DNA of 6,671 nucleotides from Acidobacteriaceae bacterium (GTDB lineage: Bacteria > Acidobacteriota > Terriglobia > Terriglobales > Acidobacteriaceae), in contig DAICZO010000363.1 in assembly GCA_027311125.1 (NCBI GenBank), forward strand, positions 1 to 6,671. Reading direction: 5' to 3'. The position numbers and the translations under genes are program-made. This document shows positions 1 to 4,343 of the stretch, piece by piece; within the stretch, counting starts at the first letter, position 1, and each line of letters begins with the position of its first letter. Below the pieces are notes generated by a model, which saw nothing but the letters and a program-made list of their open reading frames with translations, made no database searches and was not told the DNA's origin.

Positions 1-1615
1 GATCGAGCGTGTCGACATGGAAGGCGGACTCGCCGCGCGGCGTGTGGCCGGAGACGAGGATGTTCACTTTCAACAGCTCGTAGCTCATGTTCTTATTCAG
101 CCCACGGATGCGATAACGGCGGTCGCCCTGCATCAGGAAGATGTCCTCGCCGCGCATCTCGACCGGCACGTAGATGGTCGGTGCGGGCGCTGCCGGTGGC
201 TCCATCGCCGCAACCGGCTCCGGTTTGGCGGCTAAGAGAGGAACATGGTTTGGGATGTCCGCGGGGGACGCTGCGGGGGATGGCTCTGGCTCTTCTTCGA
301 TGGGATCGGCGGCGGCTTCGACCTGGCTCTCGATCTCATCTTCGATGTCGGCCACGATCTCGGCCAGTATAGATTCTTCTTCGATGATTTCTTCCTTAGC
401 CGCTGCTTCGATCACTGCTGGCATCGGCTCGATGATCTGCTCCGGCTCCAGCTCGATCACTGGCTCGACCGTGCGCGGCCCCGTTTCCGTTATTGCCCGT
501 TTGCCCTTGCCCAGCCACTCGGCCTTGTTCAGCAACACGCCCAGGCTCTTCGCTGCTGGCTGCACTTTGAGCGAGTATTCGTTCGCGTCCATGCCCTTCG
601 GGAACTGGATGCGGAAGCACTCCAACCCCATCTCCATCAGCTCCACCGCAAGCGCGGCGGCGGCTTTGTCGCCCGCCTCGTCGCGGTCGTAGGCGATGTA
701 CACGCGCTCGATGCCGTGCTTCTCGAAGGCCATGCGATGGTCGGCTGTGAAGCCGTTCACGCCATAGCTGGCCGTCACGTTGCGTATGCCCGCACACCAG
801 AAGCTAAGCGCGTCGATCAGCGACTCGCACAGCACGATCTCTTTCGATGCGGACAGAGCCTCCTCGTTCCACACGCCCTTGTGCGCTCCGGGCAGATACA
901 GATGGTCGGGCGTCCCCTCGCGGAGATTCGGTGTGATCTTCCGGCCATACATCTCCACCACGTCACCGGAGCTATTGAAGATGGGGATAACGATGGAGCC
1001 GTTGAAGTGCTCATGGCCGCTCTCCCGCAACACGCCCAGCGTTTGCAGCCGGCCACGCATCTCCGCGCCGGCGGCGCGGTTCTTCGCCGGCAGTCTGTAC
1101 CCCAGCGTCCGATTGGCGAAGCCCAGCTTGAACCGGTCGATCATCTCCGGCGATGTGAGGCCACGCGAAGACAGATACTTCAACGCCTCCGGCGACTGCT
1201 TCAACGTGTCGCTGTAGTAGTCCACCACCTGCATCAACAGCACCCGGTCGTCCGCGTCTCTCTCGACGGGCGGCGGCAGTTTGCGAACCGTGCAGTTCTT
1301 AACCTGCTGGATCGGCGCAGACGACAGCGGAAGATAGTCGGCCCGCAACAGCTCGACGGCATGGCGGAAGCTGATTCCGTCGGCCCGCATCACCCAGTCG
1401 ATGGCCGTGCCGCCCGCGTTGCAAGCTCCCATGCAGTGCCAGAGGTTCTTGGCCGGAGTGATGATGAGGGACGGACTGCGGTCGTGGTGGAAGGGGCAGA
1501 GGCCGTGCAGGTCGGCTCCCAGCCGCTTCAGCTTGATCCCCCGCGCCTCCGCCAACCGCTGCACCGATACCTCCCGTTTCAGCCGCTCGACCTCATCCTC
1601 CGGGATTCTTGCCAT
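1..1615 (-). CDS. DnaG-like primase with CHC2 zinc finger and TOPRIM domain (mobile-element type, C-terminus outside window)
   Basis: Partial: 538 codons from the ATG at 1615-1613 to position 2 with no stop. Residues 1-75 form a CHC2 zinc-binding domain: C40 and H43 in LCPFHHDRSPS, then C61 and C65 in WHCMGAC. The last spacing is three residues, where chromosomal DnaG has two. Residues ~130-250 resemble the DnaG catalytic N-lobe (YLSSRGL, FKLGFANRTLGYRL, GSIVIPIFNSSGDVVEMYGRK). A TOPRIM domain follows, with E264 in LCESLID and D310/D312 in YDRDEAGDKAA, the expected metal-binding acids. Residues ~375-475 are a Glu/Pro/Ala-rich, probably disordered linker. After it comes another conserved-looking stretch (RYRIRGLNKNMSYELLKVNI). 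Family knowledge: such proteins make RNA primers for plasmid, phage or ICE replication, and some carry a C-terminal helicase-like part, which cannot be checked here. The start is set by GGAGG seven bases upstream. It is divergent from an XRE repressor that may control it. Confidence 0.9.
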   Translation of the reverse strand, partial: MARIPEDEVERLKREVSVQRLAEARGIKLKRLGADLHGLCPFHHDRSPSLIITPAKNLWHCMGACNAGGTAIDWVMRADGISFRHAVELLRADYLPLSSAPIQQVKNCTVRKLPPPVERDADDRVLLMQVVDYYSDTLKQSPEALKYLSSRGLTSPEMIDRFKLGFANRTLGYRLPAKNRAAGAEMRGRLQTLGVLRESGHEHFNGSIVIPIFNSSGDVVEMYGRKITPNLREGTPDHLYLPGAHKGVWNEEALSASKEIVLCESLIDALSFWCAGIRNVTASYGVNGFTADHRMAFEKHGIERVYIAYDRDEAGDKAAAALAVELMEMGLECFRIQFPKGMDANEYSLKVQPAAKSLGVLLNKAEWLGKGKRAITETGPRTVEPVIELEPEQIIEPMPAVIEAAAKEEIIEEESILAEIVADIEDEIESQVEAAADPIEEEPEPSPAASPADIPNHVPLLAAKPEPVAAMEPPAAPAPTIYVPVEMRGEDIFLMQGDRRYRIRGLNKNMSYELLKVNILVSGHTPRGESAFHVDTLD

Positions 1616-1622
1616 TTTCCAG

Positions 1623-1627
1623 CCTCC
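1623..1627 (-). promoter_or_regulatory. Shine-Dalgarno site of the primase
   Basis: GGAGG on the minus strand, seven bases before the ATG at 1615. It fixes the primase start; the first residues after it (MARIPEDEVERLKREV) match the usual N-terminus before a CHC2 finger. Confidence 0.75.
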
Positions 1628-1659
1628 ATCTAAAATCCTGTCAAGTGCTTTTTATGCAT

Positions 1660-1688
1660 TTGTTGGTACTGCCTGTTACATGTAAACT
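1660..1688 (+). promoter_or_regulatory. Possible promoter of the XRE repressor operon
   Basis: TTGTTG (1660-1665) and TAAACT (1683-1688) are separated by 17 bases, giving partial matches to -35 and -10. Transcription would begin near 1695, leaving a very short leader before the ATG at 1709. A divergent promoter for the primase should lie in the same 93 bp; TTTACA (1686-1681, minus) and CATAAA (1656-1651, minus) are weak candidate elements that I could not assemble into one convincing promoter. Assigned by eye only. Confidence 0.3.
1676..1685. promoter_or_regulatory. Palindrome TTACATGTAA, candidate repressor operator
   Basis: A perfect 10-bp palindrome in the middle of the primase/XRE divergent region, overlapping the proposed -10 of the repressor gene. 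XRE/Cro repressors commonly bind short palindromes between divergent promoters and autoregulate. A second inverted repeat, TATAC-N6-GTATA (1700-1715), covers the repressor start codon. Seen in sequence; the operator role is inferred. Confidence 0.35.
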
Positions 1689-1708
1689 CGTTCCGAGAGT
1701 ATACGGAT

Positions 1709-2170
1709 ATGTATATTAGGTCAACACGTTTTGAGATGGGTCTCGCGGAAGATGCCCTTAGAATCGGCCTTGCCATGCCTAAGGGAACAGCGACCACCAA
1801 CAAGGATTCTTTCGGCCAACGCCTCATCGCGCTCCGCAGGGAGCGCGACATGACGCAGGTGCAGCTTGCCAAGGCCGCCAACATCACCCAACGCGCGATC
1901 TCCTACTACGAGACCGACGGCGGCTTCCCGCCTGGCCCGGCGGTCGCGCAACTCGCACAGGCGCTCAAGGTGTCAGCCGATGAGCTGCTCGGCATCCAGG
2001 CCAAGCCGAGAGAGGCTTCCAGATTTGAACGGGTTGCGAGCGACCCGGAGAAGCAGCGCCTTTGGAAGAGATTTCAGAGGATCACTTTGCTGCCGGAGCG
2101 CGATCAGCGGGCGGTTATACGGCTCATCAACTCGCTCACCGGAACTGCCGGTGCCGAGGCTCACGACTGA
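1709..2170 (+). CDS. XRE/Cro-family HTH transcriptional regulator
   Basis: 153 residues from the ATG at 1709. A helix-turn-helix domain spans about residues 34-95: SFGQRLIALRRERDMTQ, then QLAKAANITQRAISYYE as the recognition-helix region, and LAQALKVSADELLG closing the five-helix fold. The C-terminal part (LLPERDQRAVIRLINSL) is a short tail often seen in stand-alone XRE repressors of mobile elements. It is expected to be a dimeric DNA-binding repressor acting on the divergent primase promoter and its own operon. The start is uncertain. The 1709 ATG has only a weak GAGAG site nine bases upstream; an in-frame ATG at 1775 would begin just before the domain (MPKGTATTNKDSFGQ) but has no visible ribosome site. 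The toxin/antitoxin pair begins 39 bases after the stop on the same strand, so the three genes may form one operon. Confidence 0.9.
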   Translation: MYIRSTRFEMGLAEDALRIGLAMPKGTATTNKDSFGQRLIALRRERDMTQVQLAKAANITQRAISYYETDGGFPPGPAVAQLAQALKVSADELLGIQAKPREASRFERVASDPEKQRLWKRFQRITLLPERDQRAVIRLINSLTGTAGAEAHD

Positions 2171-2191
2171 GCCACGGCGACTCGATAAGCT

Positions 2192-2202
2192 AAGGAAAAG
2201 GA
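2192..2202 (+). promoter_or_regulatory. Shine-Dalgarno site of the antitoxin gene
   Basis: AAGGAAAAGGA, with the last AAGGA seven bases before the ATG at 2210. This is the strongest ribosome site in the left module. It would give the antitoxin efficient initiation independent of the upstream repressor, as expected for the protein that must be in excess. Confidence 0.6.
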
Positions 2203-2209
2203 CTCCACG

Positions 2210-2518
2210 ATGCCCCAAGCTCATACCAAGGAACAAGCTCACGAACTGATCGACCGCATGGCCCCCGGCCAGGTCTCCGCCGTCGTCGGCCTGCTGGAGA
2301 TCATGCTCGACCCCTTCGCCCGCGCCCTCGCCAACGCACCCTACGATGACGAGCCGGTCAGCGAAGAAGAAGCCCGCGACATCGCCGCATCCAAGGCCGC
2401 CCTCGCCCGTGGCGAGACCATCCCCCACGATGAGATTCTGGCCGAGTTCGGACTCACCCAGGAGGACTTCGACCGCATGGGACGTTCCCCGCTCGAACCC
2501 CACGGCGCGGGCCAGTAA
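2210..2518 (+). CDS. Antitoxin of a RelE/ParE-type toxin-antitoxin pair
   Basis: 102 residues. The N-terminal half is predicted helical (AHELIDRMAPGQVSAVVGLL). The C-terminal half carries VSEEEARDIAASKAALARGE followed by IPHDEILAEFGL, the acidic helix pattern typical of antitoxins encoded directly before RelE/ParE toxins. No ribbon-helix-helix or Phd/YefM fold is obvious, so DNA binding by this protein is unproven, and the upstream XRE protein could supply repression instead. It is expected to bind and neutralise the toxin in the cytoplasm and to be protease-labile. The stop lies two bases before the toxin start, indicating translational coupling. Antitoxin identity rests mainly on the C-terminal pattern and on position. 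Confidence 0.8.
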   Translation: MPQAHTKEQAHELIDRMAPGQVSAVVGLLEIMLDPFARALANAPYDDEPVSEEEARDIAASKAALARGETIPHDEILAEFGLTQEDFDRMGRSPLEPHGAGQ

Positions 2519-2520
2519 CC

Positions 2521-2772
2521 ATGCCCAGGAAGATCCACTGGACAGACCAGGCCAAGGCCCAGCTCCGCGCCATCGACCAAGCCACCGCTCTCCGCATCCT
2601 CCACGCGCTGGCACGTCTTCTTGCCACGGGCGAAGGCGACGTAAAGCGTCTCCAGGACATCGACCCACCAGAGTTCCGGCTCCGCGTCGGCGACTATCGC
2701 GTCCGCTTCCACGATCTCGGCGATGCCGTCGAAGTCCTCGCCGTAAAGCACCGCCGCGAAGCCTACCGCTAA
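2521..2772 (+). CDS. RelE/ParE superfamily toxin
   Basis: 83 residues, the usual size. It begins RKIHWTDQAKAQLRAID, the start of helix 1 in this fold, continues with a second amphipathic helix (ATALRILHALARLLATG), then LQDIDPPEFRLRVGDYRVRF and EVLAVKHRREAYR as the C-terminal beta sheet. The basic residues K42, R55, R60/R62 and R78 with Y82 sit where ribosome-dependent RelE mRNA interferases keep catalytic residues. That favours a RelE-like RNase over a ParE-like gyrase poison, but the two cannot be separated with certainty by eye. There is no ribosome site of its own; translation probably depends on coupling to the antitoxin two bases upstream. A strong terminator follows 19 bases after the stop. 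Confidence 0.88.
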   Translation: MPRKIHWTDQAKAQLRAIDQATALRILHALARLLATGEGDVKRLQDIDPPEFRLRVGDYRVRFHDLGDAVEVLAVKHRREAYR

Positions 2773-2791
2773 CCTCGAACACTCATCGGAC

Positions 2792-2821
2792 AAGCCCGGA
2801 CAGCGTCCGGGCTTCCTTCGT
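2792..2821 (+). terminator. Intrinsic terminator after the toxin gene
   Basis: Perfect 10-bp stem AAGCCCGGAC (2792-2801) and GTCCGGGCTT (2805-2814) around a three-base AGC loop, followed by CCTTCGTT. The trailing T-tract is poor, but the stem is strong and placed 19 bases after the toxin stop. It closes the XRE-antitoxin-toxin unit. Confidence 0.8.
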
Positions 2822-2953
2822 TCTGCGTTCGATCTCTGTTCGGGTTCGTCGTCGCTCTGGCTGCTCGTAAGCCGTCAGACTTAGGGATGGTGTCTCCCTC
2901 TCACCGCGCCGCCGCTGGCCCCGCCGTGGCCGCTCGATGGCTCCCCAGTCGCA

Positions 2954-2994
2954 CTCCGGTTCTCTTTGAGAACGGAGGAGCAGACATGCTCCTC
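2954..2994 (+). promoter_or_regulatory. Two overlapping hairpins enclosing a Shine-Dalgarno site and ATG
   Basis: Hairpin 1 pairs CTCCG and TTCTC (2954-2964, one bulged G) with GAGAACGGAG (2968-2977) around a TTT loop. Hairpin 2 pairs GAGGAGCA (2975-2982) with TGCTCCTC (2987-2994) around GACA. They share bases 2975-2977, so both cannot form fully. The GGAGGAG ribosome site and the ATG at 2986 lie inside hairpin 2. This resembles a translational control leader, although a transfer-origin hairpin is equally possible. Confidence 0.4.
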
Positions 2995-3201
2995 ATGACC
3001 AGCTATCACCCGCAGCGGAGGCGTCAGTCAAGGCCACGCAGTGCCGCGCCAGCGGTCGAAGCGCAGCGCAGAGCCTTGACGGGCGCTGGAGCGGAGGGTA
3101 CTTCGGCCACCGATGCCCAACCCTGCGTTTTCAACACGTTCACGCGCAGCAACCGCCGCGTTTACGCCCGACAGCCACCGAACGCCAGTTTTTCCCCTTA
3201 G
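2986..3201 (+). CDS. Doubtful small reading frame (71 aa) behind a strong ribosome site
   Basis: Not recognised. The reason to list it is GGAGGAG five bases before the ATG. The product (MLLMTSYHPQRRRQSRPRS at the start) is Arg/Ala-rich, low in hydrophobic residues and without a domain or signal peptide that I can see. It reads more like translated non-coding GC-rich DNA, a leader peptide or the start of a decayed gene. Its last third overlaps the first diverged repeat and encodes VFNTFTRSN. A longer in-frame start at 2887 has no ribosome site. Confidence 0.2.
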   Translation: MLLMTSYHPQRRRQSRPRSAAPAVEAQRRALTGAGAEGTSATDAQPCVFNTFTRSNRRVYARQPPNASFSP

Positions 3202-3312
3202 TCGCTGATTCCAATCACGTTCACCCTCAGCAACCCGTAAACACCAGTGTTTTCGCGGTAGCTGGCTATAGGACGCTCATTCCAGACACGTTCACCCACG
3301 GTAACTTCAGGT
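3129..3312. repeat. Three diverged direct repeats around ACGTTCAC
   Basis: The core ACGTTCAC occurs at 3136-3143, 3217-3224 and 3288-3295. Each is preceded by TTC(A/C)A-like bases and followed by a shared pattern C-x-CAGCAAC (the third copy has CGGTAAC). The similarity reaches further: AACGCCAGT (3181) and AACACCAGT (3239) occur in the stretches ahead of units 2 and 3, the latter inside a hairpin AAACAC-CA-GTGTTT (3239-3252). Periods are 81 and 71 bp. They are too diverged and too few to call iterons, and there is no CRISPR-like regularity. Confidence 0.45.
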
Positions 3313-3356
3313 TCCTCCACAGCTCCCGTTTGGGGGTGACGTGTCAACCCTCAACC

Positions 3357-3372
3357 CGATGCGCAAGCATCG
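3357..3372. other. Small hairpin with GCAA tetraloop
   Basis: CGATGC (3357-3362), loop GCAA (3363-3366), GCATCG (3367-3372), followed on the plus strand by TGCTTTCT. A six-pair stem with a GNRA loop; possibly a weak plus-strand terminator. No adjacent plus-strand gene requires one. Confidence 0.25.
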
Positions 3373-3425
3373 TGCTTTCTGATCGCGCCACCACGGCTCA
3401 CGATGGAGGCCCCAGACGCAAGCAA

Positions 3426-3447
3426 GGCCGCCTCCGAAGAGACGGCC
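3426..3447 (-). terminator. UUCG-capped stem ending the RHS operon
   Basis: Read on the minus strand: GGCCGTCTC, loop TTCG, GAGGCGGCC, nine pairs with one G-U, closed by the very stable C(UUCG)G tetraloop. It starts 21 bases after the stop of the last gene of the leftward operon. The following TTGCTTGCG is only moderately T-rich, so termination may be partial. Confidence 0.55.
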
Positions 3448-3468
3448 CCGCTGGATTTCAGGGAACCG

Positions 3469-3897
3469 TTACTGCTTCATCTTCTCCATGAAGTGAGCAG
3501 GGCGGGCATAGATCACGAAGTGGCCAGGGCTAGGTTGCTGGACTTGAGTGCTACAGTCGTTCGGCGTCACCAGCCCTTTGGACATGATCTCGCTGACGCT
3601 GAAGCTGGCCTTGTTCGGGTCGGGGAAGCAGGGTACGCGACCGTCCGTGAAGACCTGGAGCCACTGCGTCTCTCCCGGATAGATCGTCAGCGTACCCACC
3701 CCATCTTTGTCGGTCGTCACCCCCGTATGCTGCGCGTGGTTTTTGACCGCATCGGCAGACAGCCCGGTGAACACCAGAACGTGCTGATCCGCCATCGGCT
3801 TCCCGTTCCTTCCGTCGAGAACCTGCACCCTGATGGTGAGCGACTGAGCCGTCGCTATGGCTATGCTTAGGAAGAGCACTCCGGCTACCCATCTCAT
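3469..3897 (-). CDS. Small secreted protein with transthyretin/carboxypeptidase-regulatory-like fold (paralogue 2)
   Basis: 142 residues. Residues 1-18 are a Sec signal peptide (MRWVAGVLFLSIAIATAQ, likely cleaved after ATA). The mature part begins with a beta-rich module (LTIRVQVLDGRNGKPMADQHV, then VTTDKDGVGTLTIYP), the pattern of prealbumin-like or carboxypeptidase-regulatory-like domains. C90 and C115 (TPNDC) probably form a disulfide outside the cytoplasm. It is clearly related to the preceding gene: the NGxxxAxQxV, TTDxxG and VTPN(D)C motifs and the C-terminal VIYARPAHFMEKMKQ all have counterparts there. The ATG overlaps the upstream stop as ATGA and no ribosome site is visible, so translation is probably coupled. 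The function is not known. An immunity or folding role for the RHS protein is inferred only from the operon. Confidence 0.8.
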   Translation of the reverse strand: MRWVAGVLFLSIAIATAQSLTIRVQVLDGRNGKPMADQHVLVFTGLSADAVKNHAQHTGVTTDKDGVGTLTIYPGETQWLQVFTDGRVPCFPDPNKASFSVSEIMSKGLVTPNDCSTQVQQPSPGHFVIYARPAHFMEKMKQ

Positions 3898-4331
3898 TTT
3901 TGGAAGAGTTTCCAGAGAGAGGACTTCTGGGCGAAGATAACCAGCTTGCCTTTGATGGTTTCGCTTTTGGCCTTCCCGCAGCTATTGGGTACCGTGAAGC
4001 CCTCCTGGAACACCCTGCTAACTGGAACGTAGGGATCGACGCCGCTCTCCATTTTCCGGCATGTCGTCCACCATTCGGTCGCTGCGAACACTTCCGCTTC
4101 AGGCGGAAGGTTCACGTTGATGTCTCCCTCGGCGTCGGTCGTGTACTCAGTAGCTCCCTTTACGCCCTTGATCCCGACAGATACTTTCTGATTTGCGACA
4201 CGCTCCCCATTCTTCGCATTCAGCACTCGGATTTGGATTTGAACCGGGGCTTGACCGACAGCCTCAAGGCACAGAGCAAATAGCACTATGGCCGCCGGCG
4301 CTCCTATCGACACTCTACGCGCTAATCTCAT
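3894..4331 (-). CDS. Small secreted protein with transthyretin/carboxypeptidase-regulatory-like fold (paralogue 1)
   Basis: 145 residues from the ATG at 4331. That start is chosen over the in-frame ATG at 4349 because AGGAGG (4343-4338) lies six bases upstream and a signal peptide then begins cleanly: MRLARR, hydrophobic core APAAIVLFALCLEA, likely cleavage after VGQA. The mature protein has a beta module (QIQIRVLNAKNGERVANQKV, then TTDAEGDINVNLPP), a cysteine pair C81 and C108 (VPNSC) 26 residues apart, and a C-terminal strand and basic end (KLVIFAQKSSLWKLFQK). Tandem duplicate of the next gene, which keeps the pair with 24 residues between. The Shine-Dalgarno site overlaps the RHS stop, 11 bases from the start, so it is co-expressed with the RHS gene. 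Function unknown; periplasmic or surface partner of the RHS tip is the working idea. Confidence 0.8.
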   Translation of the reverse strand: MRLARRVSIGAPAAIVLFALCLEAVGQAPVQIQIRVLNAKNGERVANQKVSVGIKGVKGATEYTTDAEGDINVNLPPEAEVFAATEWWTTCRKMESGVDPYVPVSRVFQEGFTVPNSCGKAKSETIKGKLVIFAQKSSLWKLFQK

Positions 4332-4337
4332 CGTCAG

Positions 4338-4343
4338 CCTCCT
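4338..4343 (-). promoter_or_regulatory. Shine-Dalgarno site overlapping the RHS stop codon
   Basis: AGGAGG on the minus strand shares a base with the TGA (4345-4343) of the RHS gene and sits six bases before the ATG at 4331. It decides the start of the following gene and links its translation to arrival of ribosomes at the RHS stop. Confidence 0.7.

Larger units (their letters stand above)
2822..3468. other. Gene-poor region between the two convergent operons
   Basis: About 650 bp with no convincing protein gene. It holds overlapping hairpins around a ribosome site (2954-2994), one weak small reading frame (2986-3201), three diverged direct repeats (3129-3312), a bulged inverted repeat GGGTGAC-GT-GTCAACCC (3334-3350), a CGATGC stem capped by GCAA (3357-3372) and a UUCG-capped stem (3426-3447). 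The first ~60 bases show nothing I can name. This could be a decayed gene, a replication or transfer origin, or a junction between two inserted blocks. Confidence 0.6.

Noticed and set aside
245..1633. A 462-codon open frame on the plus strand opposite the primase.
   Set aside because: It is antisense to a gene with clear CHC2 and TOPRIM motifs. Its product is rich in His/Arg/Leu without domain order, as expected of a shadow frame in GC-biased DNA.
1639..1644. TTGACA on the minus strand upstream of the primase as a -35 box.
   Set aside because: A matching -10 seventeen bases on would fall at the start codon on TGGAAA, which is not promoter-like and leaves no room for the ribosome site.
1973..2782. 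A 269-codon minus-strand frame opposite the XRE and toxin/antitoxin genes.
   Set aside because: Low-complexity Gly/Arg/Ser product with no recognisable domain, wholly antisense to three well-supported genes.
3129..3312. CRISPR array.
   Set aside because: Only three units, strongly diverged, with unequal spacing and shared sequence in the would-be spacers.
3403..3870. A 155-codon plus-strand frame opposite the second secreted protein.
   Set aside because: The minus-strand frame has a signal peptide, a paralogue next door and a coupled start; this one has no ribosome site and runs through the terminator hairpin.
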